This document shows, piece after piece, positions 12,701-25,600 of a DNA stretch of 64,000 nucleotides (position 1 is the stretch's first letter; every line of letters begins with the position of its first letter). The position numbers and the translations under genes are program-made. The DNA is from Metallyticus violacea (Eukaryota; Arthropoda; Insecta; Mantodea; Metallyticidae), in the NCBI GenBank assembly GCA_030762175.1, contig CM060843.1, positions 31,096,001-31,160,000 of the forward strand, read 5' to 3'. The notes beneath the pieces were generated by a model. The model had not been told where the DNA came from and did not search any database. It saw only the letters and a program-made list of their open reading frames with translations.

Positions 12701-13640
12701 CACAAAAGTACGAATCATGGAATCATAACACATAACACTGGATGTAAGTAAAAGAGAGGCTGCCTGCAACAACTGAGAATATCATCAACCCTTCTGTGAA
12801 TAACAACTATACAAGTTAAAAACAATCCTGCTGGGAAAAAGAATTGAAACAGAAAATTCTGATTATTAATTATTTCAACAAAGGTATAACGTTCAGCTTT
12901 ACTTACGTTATATTTAGTTCAATGCAGTATTCTATGAGAGATGGCAATGCTTCTTGGCAAAGCTCTACATCAGCACTTCCAGGTTCTAGGATCTCATCAA
13001 TGTAAGTATGCAAGATTTCCAACACCTAGTCCACATGTAAGAGAAACTATGTGTATGCTTCAGTAAAATCAAAATTTCTATATTAATTATATACACCTAA
13101 ATTGTAATCCAATAATTAATTGTTAAATCAAAAATGAATGCTGCACAACACACTGTTTTTGAGGGGGTTACATGCATGTATGGACTAAAAGGTGAAATAC
13201 ATTTTTTGTTATATAACTGCTGTGGTACAGTCACGTAATTTCTATATGTTATAGCACATGAACTATAACAAAGACTTCCACATGTAAGTTGTTATAGTCC
13301 CTGGATTCAGAATATATACACACAGAGAAAACATCAATAAAAAACTCAACACTATATGTTATATGATGAGAATACTGGCTAACAACTCATAAAAGGATAT
13401 GCATAGAATCATTATTTTGCTTATGTCCATTTCTGTAAGATATAGACATAAAGCACTATTTAGAAAACAATGTATTCTTTCCTTTGCTTGTCTGTACATT
13501 TTTGAAACCTTAGTTTCAATTAGATTTTAAACAAAAAATACTATCTCCTCCCTATGACAAATATGATTCAGCACTATAATATTAGACAGAAGTAAGATTT
13601 ATATATGCAACAATTTAACCAATGTAAGCCTTCCACCCTA

Positions 13641-13671
<31 letters not shown>

Positions 13672-16600
13672 AAGAAGAAGAAGAAGAGGAGGAGGAGGAG
13701 GAGGAGGAGGAGGAGGAGGAAGAAGAGGAGGAGGAGGAAGAAGAAGAAGAAGAAGAAGAAGAAGAAGAAGAAGAAGAAGAAGAAGAAGAAGAAGAAGAAG
13801 AGTGGGGAGGGCGAAAGGGGGAGTAGAAAAATTATATAATAAGTTATATGTGGTGTCCAGTGCTCTAGTTGACAGACTGCTGATTTTGCTGTCAAGTTAT
13901 TGTGCAAGCACTGCACCACCTGATACAGAAATTAACAATCTCAAAATGCAATCACACTGAACTTTGTTCACTCAGCATAACTTTTCCTTGGCCATTGAAT
14001 CAATAGCCAATGCTGAGAAATGTAAATCATCAATTAAGCATATTTAATCAAACACTGCTTTATTCAATTGATAATTTGTAAATCTAAACCTAAAATAATA
14101 GTTGTCGCCATGTCAGCTCTTATACCAGTTTTAAGACTTTTTTTTGTGACCATACATGGCCATATTTATTGACATTATCATTATGATTAGCTATTATTGT
14201 TATCACTATTATTATTGTTATTATTATTATTATTATTATTATTACAATGAGTGTTTTTTACCTTATTTACCTTATTTTACCTTAGTATGAATAACCTTTA
14301 TTGTATTTAATGTATTTAGAAGCTACTGACAGAGAAAGAACTGAAAAAATCCAAGTTAAATGTTCGCTTACATGTCCTAATTAAAAACCCTGTAAGTGAA
14401 GTTTGTGCCAAAATTCTGAAACATTCAACTTGGATCCTTTGCTATTATAAATTAGTTTCATAGCTACCACTGCAAACTCAGGAAATGTTTACATGCATGT
14501 AAGTAAGAGATCTACATTACTATTATATTCACTGTTAATGAGATGGCCTACTTTAAGTGTTTTGTAATGCTGATAGTAGCAATGTGACCTTTCCAATAGC
14601 TCAAGGTCTCTATACTGTATGATACAACTGAACCAATTAAAAGAATTAAGAATATGCTTTAAGCAAAACTTCCTGCTAATATATACAGAAAGAGTATGTA
14701 TTTTATGTGCCCCCTTCTGCTACAAAATATATAGAAAAATATACTTGGTATGTTCATTTCTTACCTTTTCCTTTGCCCCCTCTTTACGTTTTTGCTTTGG
14801 TCCCTTCAGTCCCACCACTGCTTTGGCTTTGTCTTGATAAAATGCCATTCCAAGAGCTAATGCATCCAGGTATCGATTCTGTTTGGTGACAAAATCAAGT
14901 GATTATAGTTTAAAAAACAAATATTACAAAACTTATTAAATTAAAATATTAATTGGAACTTGCACAGTGAAGCCAATCATATAATTAGCTTAATAACATT
15001 TATTAAATGTTCTCAAAACCGGTTCTATATATGACAAGAAAGTGAAGGATTAAGAGTGTGTAGTTCAATAAAATCATACAATAATATCAATTATTACAAA
15101 ACTTGTTTTATTTACAAGCTAATGCTAAAATATTTTTAAAAGACACTATACAAGGTATTTAAAAATACTCATTAATATCCTGCCTGAACACACTATGTAC
15201 TGCAGTCCAACTTTCACAAATAAACTTGTGCAAGAAGAAGCTATGCTGAACATATCACAAGACAATGATAAGCTTGCCAATTACTCCAGAAATAACAATT
15301 AGAAACAATAACTAATATACCACTTGCTAGATGTTTTTCTTCTTCTTTATGTCATTCTCTTGTCATTTCTTTTCTATAGAGTATTTGCTTTACAATAAAT
15401 GCATTTGAAAAAAATGCTAGTTATCTGAATATGATGTGATCTTTTAGATAGTTCTCATTTTATTTCATTCTACACATTCAGACTTAAGGCTACATACTAA
15501 CACACCTACAACCTGGGTGTTAAGGTGTATGGGGCCTGGATAGGGTAATAGTTCTTAAGATTAGATAGAGAAGTAAGTAGATTAAAAATTAAAATTGTTA
15601 ATTGGAGCCAAAAAATCTTGTTTCATTGTAAATAAGATTATTGTATGACTGAGCCAAACTACACACTCTTCCTGGAATCCACTTATTTAGATCATGTTTC
15701 ACAGACCATTGTCTGCAACCTCAGCTAACTGTCAATTGTTGGATAATTGTGGTGCATTTGGGGATGCATTTTTTGCTCTGGTGGAGGTGCGATGAATTTA
15801 AAGTTTATGTTTTCATCTCCTGAAGTGTCGAAGTTATTAACCTGTCTCTGTGTTTGTAAATGTGGATTTCCTCCTGCATGCTGACTTTAATAATTTTGCT
15901 TTTTTCACTGTCCAGAATTGAGATGCCACAGTTGATTTCTCCATCTGTTTGTATTTAATGTTCCTGAAGTGCTCTTTTATCCATGTAACTAAGAGCAACA
16001 CAGGCACACGGTTAAATGAACACTTAAGGAGCATAAAATATAAACAGATGGAGAAATTAGCAGTGGCATTTCAATTCTTAACAGAGAACCATGTGAAAAA
16101 AGCAAAATTATTAAAGTCTGCACAGCAACCCACAGAGCCTAGTAACATGGGAGAAAATCTACATTTATAAATACACAGACAGGTTAATAGCTTCGACACC
16201 AGGGGCTGAAAGCATAAACTTTAAGTTCATCATACCTCCACCAGAATATGCATTCCCAAAGGAACACTGTAAGTTATTCAGCAGTTGACAGATAGCCCAG
16301 GATTAACTATGGTCTGCGAAACATGTTCTAAATATAAACAAGTGTAGACAATAAGAGTGTATAGTTTGACTCAGTCATACAATAATCATAATATGATATC
16401 CTTCACTGTACAAATTTCAATTAGCAATTCAAGTTGATCCAAATGTTTACTGCTTTATGTTAGGTGTTGTAATTTTTATGTGGATTTCTAACAAATATTC
16501 TGCTAGTGCTGTTAGTTCTAAGTTAAGAAATTGAATGGTTAAGAATGATTTAAAGTAGAGGTAAGAGGAAGCCCTGTCTTTAGGAATTCTGAGGGCTCTG

Positions 16601-19600
16601 GATCCACAAGTGTTATTGAAAATATGGTATGTATAAACCATTAATTCCCTTTTTAATATTTAATTTTTAAATTGCATGAACTTAGTTGCATTTATGTTGA
16701 AAAAATACCAATTGTATTTACTCATAAATTTGAAAATGGAAGAAATAAAATCAATTCAATACTGAACATTCTCCATGGTTCAGCATGTTTTCCTCAACAT
16801 ACTAGGTAAAAGTAGTAAAGTTCCCATTTTTTATTTTATATCAACATATTTTTTAACTATTTTCAGAGGAGCAACATGATTTTCATAGCTAAAGCTAGAA
16901 GTACATCTTTAGCAATAGAAAAATTTATATTGTGTCAGCTAATAATAAAGTCTTCCTCTAAAATGTTACTTTCTGTTCCTAAGATAATGGTTATATTGTA
17001 GCTTATCAAATTTATCTGATAAATTACAAAGAATTAAATAAATTCAAAACAAATATTAAACAAAATGGTATTTTAGGTAAATTATGAATAACAGTGCAGT
17101 CAATATGGAACATTCCTCATTTATCTTTAATTAACATTATGAATTTTATTTGAATGAAATTTATTTCAGCAAACTGCTTGTTGCTTGTGTGAGCGTGAAG
17201 AGGTTGGACGTAGAGTGAACATTCGCGAATGCAGGAAAGATGGCTGTGCGTTGCAATTGTATAGAGCAAGTAGTGGGAGGTTCAACAGTCAAAAATTCAA
17301 AAGTACAGATAAAGAAATGGGCCTACACGATAAACTTCTGGAAAGCGCTAGTACTGGCAGTTCTATTAATAATTGGAGGAGTAGAACAAAATTCAGTACC
17401 ACATGCTAGCAGAATGCAGGAGTAGAATAAGCAAATTGGAGAAATCAGCAGATGCGAGCAGGAAGCTGAATAGTGCTTTTTGAAGTGGAAGAAATAAGTG
17501 GGAAAAAGATAAGGGAAGAAGTGGAAGAAATTATTGAAGGGAAACTGGGCATCAAACTGGGGGAAATTATACACTCCTGGAGAATTGGACGAAGAATGGG
17601 AGACCAAGACTAATATTATTCAAATAGCCCACAATGAATTTAAATGGAAAGTATTAGGTAATACCAGGAAGCTAAAAGGCATAAGAATATTTATTAAGAA
17701 TGATTATGGGAAAAAAGAACAAGAAGAGCATAATTATTAAAAGACATGAAAAAAGCCAGAAATGAAAGAGGAAGAGCCTTTATGTGTGGAATGCAGCTAT
17801 GGATTAACATATTTCTGATTACGCAGCAACAGGGTCAAGGGACTAGGCCAGATGAGAAGAGTTAAGGAGAGAAGGGTAAAAACCTGCGGCCATGGATCGG
17901 CAGATTGACGCAGCAACAGAGTCAAGGAACTATGGCCAGAAGAGAGGAGGAGAGATGAAATGGTGACAACCTGTGGCAAAGAGACAACCATGCAGCAGAG
18001 AGGGGAGAAGTGCGTATAGCAGCAAACATGACAACACAAAAGATGGCATCATGAGCACAGTGAGTCTACTGAAACAGCTGAGAGAAGAAGATGCTTTTGG
18101 TGGGGAGCAAGAGAAAAGGGACTCCAGCTGCACAGTGGGTGACCTGGGTGTTTGGAAATACACAGCATCATGGAGTGTGGAGACATTGCCCTTGGGGAGT
18201 ATTTTTGAAATAGAGGGTACCAAAAAATCAGTAACAGAAAATAGGATCACAAGGGCAGAGGCTAAATTAGTGCTTCATATGGAAGAATCAGGGAATAACA
18301 GAAGGGAAAGGGAGGGATTTGCTCGGGGTATAGCAGGAAAATAGGGCTAATTGGATTAAAAGTGAAAATAAAGTGTCCTCTATGTAGAAAATAAGTATGG
18401 ATGAGAAATTGGGATAATTTACAGATAACAATTTTGGCATATTAAAAAATTTTGGAAATGGCAGTAAGAAGTTTTTGAGAATTAATTAATTGATTGATTT
18501 ATGGACGCTCTTTAACATCTCAGGTCATCAGCATCCCATTCAACTCAGGGCATGAAACGGCCGATAAATTTTGCTCAGAGGCCTCTCTTTCAGGCTTGAG
18601 GTTCTTTTTCGTGCCATAAATGTACGACACGGGATCCACGGCTTTACTTCCCTCCCAGTAAGAAAGGTGATGGCAGCCGTGTTTTGGTATTGACCATGGC
18701 ATAATTTTAATGACCTTTTGGAAAAGGGCAAAACCATAACATGAATATTATGTTATGATACAGGAGCAACTAAATGACTCAATCAAAAGGAATCATCTTC
18801 ATTTGGAAATTAAACGATCCTGTTCCAACATGCTAATGTGCCATGCACAAGCCTGTGATTGTGACCTCAAAATTATTGGACTTAAGGTATGAAATCCTTC
18901 ATCTTTACTTTCTGGATTTTGCTCCCTTAGATTGTTTCCTCTTGCCCGAAGGAAAGAGATTTGCATCTAATGAAGAGGTCACCGGACAAATATATATTTT
19001 GCAGACCTAAAGAAATCATATTTTATGGATGGGATAAATAAATTGGAAAATATATTCTACATTAAAATATTCAAACTGTTCACACTAACTTCATTTACTT
19101 ATATAATACTGGACATGTTTCGGAAGCTATTTGCCTCCTTCATCAGCTGTTGACCAATTACTGGAACTGACGGTTGGATCCCAAGATGCTTTTGTGGCAG
19201 TCTCTGATAGTTGTAGTAGGAACTTGCCAAGTTCGTCCAGTTGTAAATTAAAATTCATTAAGTTTTTCTTTTCTTGAGATAAAAATCTTTTCCCAAATGA
19301 ATAGTTCTATTGGTTTGTGAAGTTCTTTTAGCAGCCTATTTTCTGATTTCATTTCGGATTATTGGTCCAAAAGTGAACTGCTACTGCTGATTCATCAACT
19401 TGTTTTAAACAAATATTCTGAAAAAGTTCTTTCCTCCGCATTTCCAAATTTCTCTTAGTTTTTCTGATGTATCTCTAATCATAACCTGCACATTTGATTT
19501 CATATATTCCTGATTTCTGTTCTGTTGCTATAGTGTCTTTTAATGTGCATCTAATAAATTTTTTATGTTATATTTGTTCTTTGGGGTTAACATACCTTAT

Positions 19601-22600
19601 TCTATGAATATCCTATTAAATTTGTTGTGGAAAGTTGGATGGTACTTGAAGCTTTTGATTTGTATCTTTCCTTATTGTTCTTCAATATGGAAACCTTTCC
19701 TTTAGACTTTTTTGTCTTTTAACTTTATTGATAATTTTTATTACTGAGTCTTTGTTGAAACTATTGGTTATTACTATCTTAATTATCTGTTGATATTCCT
19801 ATTTGTACTCTGTTTCTGTGTGGGTTGTTAGTTAATCTGTGTGCTAAGCTCTGAAACGCTGCATACTTATGTGGAGTGGGGTTATAATTTTTATGTAATT
19901 GTCTGCGTGTTTCTTTTGCATAAATTCCAAAGTTCAAACTGTCTTTATTTCTTTTGATTTTGTTATCTAGGAATGGAAGCCAACCATTTTTTCTTCTATG
20001 GCAAACTATATAGGTTTAAGTTGATTAAGAAGTTTCAAAGCATCTATTGAATGTTTTTTGGCATTATTGCTAATATATCGTCTACATACCTATACCATGT
20101 TTTGAAAATTAAAGGGAAGGCTTTGGTGATATATTTTTCAAATGAGCTCATAAATAAATAAGCTAGAAATGGAGACAAAGGGGGTTTTCCATAGCTAGAC
20201 CTGAAACTTGTTCGTAATATCTTTGGTTGAAACTGAAGAAATTTTGTTGAATGCAGATATTAGTAAGCTTTATTAAGTCCTCCATTTCTTCCGTTTGTAA
20301 ATGTAAGTAAGTTAACCATTTCTTTAACATTTGCATAAGATTCTCTATTGGTATGCTTGGGAATAAGGCTTTTACATCAAACAACACCTTCATAACTCCT
20401 GTTTCAATTATGCTATAAGTTTTTCCAATAAACCAAATGAATTTTTGATGCTCAAGCTTTGAAATCTATTAAAAGAGCTGAAAATGTCAATACATTTTTT
20501 GCTACATGGTATGTGGGTGAATTGACATTGCTGATTATTGGTCTCATGCTGTTATCATTTTTATGTATTTTAGGAAGTGTATAAAGTCTGGGGAGTACCA
20601 GATTGCTCTGTGTAATTTCCTGTTTTTCAGCAGTGTTTTGATTAAATTTAGTGCAGTTATTGAGTGGATTCTTTTCAACTAGTTTGTAGTCTTCCCCTTT
20701 TAACATAATTTCTTTTCTGTTTATGTAATCCTTTTTGTCTAAAATGGTTATTTTATTGCTTTTATCTGCCTTTGTGTATACAACTGGTTTCTCTTTTAAC
20801 TGCTTAATGTAGTACTGTAATTATTGAATTTATTTCAGTTTTACAAGATTTTAGTGTATTTCATTTTAACAAATGATTTTTCACTTTCCTTTAGGTGGTG
20901 GGTGGCTATATCAATGTCAGCTATGTATTCTTCTACTCTTTCAGAAAAATGTAAGTAATTTTTAGGCCTTTGTTTAGGGAAATTTATTTCTCTTTTAAAA
21001 ATGTAGTATTTGAGAAGTTAACTACATTATTTATTGTTTGTGTATGTGGGACTGGTGAAGTTTTGATTTGGTGACTGCGTAAATTTCAGTTTGAATTTCT
21101 GATTCTTGTTTTTCATTTGATGCATTAAATTTTGGTGTAAATGTTGCTGTAAGTTTTTCCACATGAGAAAACCTAATGCGATTGAATGAACTCCAAATTC
21201 CTATACTAGAATTATCAGAGACAGCCACAAAAGCATCTTCGGATCAAACAGCCAGTTCAAGTAGTTAATCAACTGCTGATGATGGAAGCAAATAGCTTTT
21301 TGCTTCCGAAACATGCCCAGTATTATATAAGTAAATGGAATTAGGGTGAACAGTTTAAATACTTTAATGTAGAATATATTATCACTCAACTGTATGTATG
21401 TCAATCCTGATGGTGTAGTGGTAGCCATACTTGCCTTCTAAACCCAAGATCGCGGGTTCAAACCCGGGCGGGATCAATGGATTTTTTTGGGCGTAAAAAT
21501 CCTAAGTATGGCTTCCTTCAGAAGGGCAGTAAAGCCGTGGGTCCCATGTCATACATTTATGGCACGAAAAATAACCTCAAGCCTGAAAGAAGAGGCCTCT
21601 GAGCAAAATTGATCAGCCGTTCACGCCCTGAATAGAATGAGACGCTGATGACCTGAGATGTTAAAGAGCGTCCATAAATAAACCAAATCAACAACTCAGC
21701 TGTATACAGATTTGTAAGTACAATTATTCTTTTAAATAAGAAAATTACTGGAATAAGTATATATAGTTAAAAGAAGATTATGTTGAGAAATAAAACAACT
21801 TTTTGCAAAAAAAGTTCTGCCTTCTTTAATTTTGCACATACTTACTGAACAGCCTTAGTATGTATCTCTTTAGAATAGAATGTTTAATTCGCATATGGCA
21901 CCATAGGCAGTGGATACTAATGATGCATGAGATGAAATTATGAACTGGGATAATAAATTGGGCAAGGAATTTTTGGGAAGGGAGCATTACAGGCATAAAA
22001 TTAACATGTTAAGGGTGGTGGACTTTTGTAACAGCGATGTTTAATAAAATGATGAATTTAATATAGCTGAGTCAAATTTGTAATACTTACATCACTTATT
22101 ATTTAAGGAGGAAAAGTTTCAAGAGCTAATTGCTCCCATCCTTAGTTCCAGATTGACTGCCGGCTTTGTTCTTTGTGTTGGTTTGGTTTGTCTCTGTGAT
22201 TGAATGAGCTTCTGTATTAGGATGTCACTTGCGGGGGATTTCTAAGTTAAAAATGTGGTTTTTGTTCGTCCAGATATATATGTTTTCCCAGATTGTCAGT
22301 TCCACTTTTCCTGTGATATTTATAACACTATGCCATTCCTTCCATAAATGCCAAGCCTCTGCTAAAATTTCTTCCTGTTTTTGATTTATGTTCCTAAAAT
22401 GTTCTTTTGTTGTTTTTTTCATAATCATTGCAATTCTATCTGATATATTCCTGGTTTTTCTCTTATGGAATATCATCTTTTAGTTTAGAATTTAGTATAT
22501 TTTTATGGAGTAATTGTTTTTAGGGGCTAAAATGATATTGTGTTTTCTGAAAATCCTTTGGAATTTATAGAAGACAGATGGATGGTATGTGAATTTTTTG

Positions 22601-25600
22601 TACCTTCTATTTTCTTCCTTGTTAGGGATAAGTGTACTGATGTCTTTGATTCTCTTTTTGTTCTTTGCTATTTTTTCTTTCTTATACACAATTTCTTTTT
22701 TAAATCCATTTTCTGTGGCTATATTTATTATATTGTTCAGTTCTTGATCATATTCCTCTTTTTTCATGGGGATATTTACCAACCTGTGTGTAAGACTATT
22801 TAGTACTGCATGTTTATGATAGACTGGGTATAACTGTTGTATTTTATGTAGCTATTGGTGCAAGCGGGTTTTCTATATATGCCGAATGTTAAGCGATTTT
22901 CTTTCCTGATTATTTTAAGGTCTAGAAGGGTACTTGTCCATTACATTCTTTCTTCATAGTGAATTTTATTGATTTTTCTTGTAGATTAAGTAACTTAAGC
23001 CTAAGTTATACCCAGTCTCTCATAAACAATCAGTACTAAATAGTCTTACACACAGGCTGGTAAATGTCCCCATGAAAAAAGAGGAATACGATCAAGAACT
23101 GAACAATTTAATTAATATAGCCACAGAAAATGGCTTTAAAAAAGAAATTGTATATAAGAAAGTAAAAAGATCAAAGAACAAAAAGAGAATCAAAGACATC
23201 AGTACACTTATCCCTAACAAGGAAGAAAATTGAAGGTACAAAAAATTCACATACCATCCATCTGTCTTCTATAAATTCCAAAGGATCTTCAGAAAACACA
23301 ATATCATTTTAGTCCCTAGAAACAGTCACTCCATAAAAAATATACTAAATTCTAAACTAAAAGATGATATTTCACAAGAGAAAAAACCAGGAATATATCA
23401 GATAAATTGCAATGATTGTGAAAAAATCTGCATTGGAAAGACCAAAAGAAACATAAAATCACGAGCAAAAGAACATATTAGGAACATAAATCAAAAACAG
23501 GAAGAAAAATCAGCAGAGGCTTGGCATTTTTGGAAGGAACAGCATAGTATTAACAGGAATCCCTAACTACTAAAAAATATCACAGGAAAAACAGAACTTA
23601 CAATCTAGGAAACATGTATATCTGGAAGAACAAAAACCACATTTTTAACTTAGAAATCCCAGCAAGTGACATCCTAATACAGAAGTTCATCCAATCACCA
23701 GAGACAAACCAAACCAACACAAAGAACAAAGCTGGCAGTCAATCTGGAACTGAGGATGGGAGCAATTAACTCTTGAAACTTGTTTTCTCCTTAAATAATA
23801 AGTGATATAAGTGTTACAAATTCGACTCAACTATATTGAATTCTTTAGTATAAATTTAGGATACCTTCCTTGCATTTCCCATTGATAAGAACTAAGGAAA
23901 ACCTGAAAAAAAATATGCCAGGCTTCAAACTATAAACTTTCCATTGCTCATTGTGTGCATCAGTGGTCTCTGCTATCTTTGTAATTATATAAATCTTTAG
24001 ATAGTTGTTAATTAATTAATATTAGTCCATTTCAAGTGTCAAAGCTTATTTTCTTTTCAAATATTATGACATATACATTGTCGTAGTGTCTTCAATTAAT
24101 AATTGCTGGGCAGGAAGATATAAGTGTCAAGGGGAAAAGTCCATTGAAAACAGCCATTTGATGTCTTTATTTAAAAATTTAAATATGATTGGTGGTTGCA
24201 GTTCTTTAACTTTGCCAGTAATTTTAGTAGGTGTCAGAAAAGTTTCAGTTGGAGGATAGACATGTGAGTGCCATATCTTTCCTCTTTCGTTAAGTCAGTT
24301 AATGATCATCTAGAACCTATATAAAGGTTCATTAGTGATTGTATCTAACTATTGACCATCTTCTAAATAATAAATCACATATTTAACAAAATTTCTCTCA
24401 CAAGCTTAGCCAAGCAAGTGCATAATTTTCATCTGTTCAACTACTTAGAGCTTCTGCTCATATCAGGATGTTATAGGATGCAGTATTTGTAAGCTAAAGA
24501 GTCAAGGGGTCATGACAATATCTTGTGTATTTGTTTGGAATTTATTTTTTGATTATAGTGCCCATCTCACTGTAGCACTTGTCTCTGAAATTCTTGATTT
24601 TCATGATTTAATAGCTCACACTCCCAAAGGATGTGGTTTACTTCCTGAACAGTTTCTTTAGTGTGGCAGATTTTACACATGCATATGGATTATTTGATTT
24701 GGAAAAAAAACTCAATTTCTTATGCTCTGTTGTCATTGCTGTAAAGTTATATCTATGGCTTAGAGATAGTAAATAAGTGTACATGTGTGTGTGGCTGGGT
24801 ATTTAAACAAGGGTGGCCAAGGTTGCTAAAGTACGAACTCATAAACAAGTCTGGCATTCAATTCACACCAGAAATGTCTTCCCCGACTGAGGTTTTCTCT
24901 AGATTTTCCTTAGTTCTCATTAATGGTGTAAGTTAAATACTGAATCTTCATCCTGGAATAATTCCTAACCAAAAATTCTTTTCCCAAATTCTCATTTTGA
25001 TCTTCTATATTATCATGAGACTGTGATACCTTAGCAATGAAAAAAGTATTAAACACTATAAGAAATTATTTATGAGGAAGTCACTCAAATTTCTCTAATT
25101 TTGTTCTACTTACTTGGACATGTTTCAAAGGCTGTTGTCTTCATCATCAGCATGGTTCCACTGTTAGGTTCCCAGCATGGTGTTAGATGTAACTCTGTGG
25201 ATTTTGTGAGCTCAGTGATGAGGTTACTGTTGTTTGGAAGATCAAAGTAACTAAATTTTCCTTGTTTTTGTTTATGAGTATAATTTCCCGCACTGTTAAT
25301 TGTATGGGTTTTTGAAGAGCTTTTAAGAGTTTAGGTTCATTTGGGAATTCATAGGTTTTTTTTGGGGGGGGGGGGCAGAAATGAAGTGCTACTACTGATT
25401 TTTCCATGCATTTAATTTTACACGTGCTCCTGAAACCATAGGCTAATTTTTTTTTTTTGTTTTACCTATATACTTCATATTGCAGTCTTTGCAACTGATT
25501 TTGTAAATGCCTGATTGTTTTCCTGGCAGAATTTTGTTTCTTGTGTTGGTTTTTAGGAAAGTTTTTTAAACTGCATCTGTTCAGTGGAGGCAAGATAATG

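Larger units (their letters stand above)
17169..18360 (+). mobile_element. LINE 5' region with ORF1 relic
   Basis: It starts with an open segment bearing a decayed 2A-like motif (17375-17401) and passes into a lysine/glutamate-rich coiled-coil-like segment (KKIREEVEEIIEGKLGIKLG near 17500). It then shows a broken R-I-G-R...R-P-R-L-I-L-F-K pattern near 17585-17640 and KLKGIRIFIKNDYGKKEQEE. The latter blocks are typical of ORF1/pre-endonuclease proteins of insect LINEs. Stops and shifts occur throughout, and no RT follows; the element is cut off by the SINE at 18490. Confidence 0.6.
19040..21390 (-). mobile_element. PLE flanked by long inverted terminal repeats
   Basis: The left end (19055-19150) and the right end (21270-21385) are inverted copies of one PLE terminus; both contain tatataatactgg-catgttt/aaac. 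The body is minus strand and includes the N-terminal region, RT with LPRLYTLPKIHKNDNSMRPI and a YRYVDDILAI site near 20070-20100, and GIY-YIG remnants near 19500. It is riddled with stops. The right terminus carries a SINE B insertion at its edge. Confidence 0.85.
22085..23835. mobile_element. PLE inverted dimer, two 5'-truncated copies
   Basis: A minus arm (about 22085-22995) and a plus arm (about 22996-23835) are copies of the same 3' portion joined through their truncated ends, giving a palindrome of more than 800 bp per arm. Each arm has the HRLVN/ILNSL-like linker, GIY-YIG remnants (plus arm near 23400: NDCEKICIGKTKRN) and a hammerhead terminus. Both ends finish with acaaattcgactcaa or its complement. 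Frameshifts differ between arms. Confidence 0.88.

Noticed and set aside
13638..13919. Minus-strand open frame with long phenylalanine/leucine runs
   Set aside because: It is only the translation of the GAA/GGA microsatellite.
17169..17409. Cysteine-rich plus-strand frame (CCLCEREEVGRR...) preceded by a tttcag acceptor-like site, possibly a zinc-finger exon
   Set aside because: It overlaps the LINE frame with the 2A-like motif and lacks regular Cys/His spacing; better explained as LINE 5' sequence.
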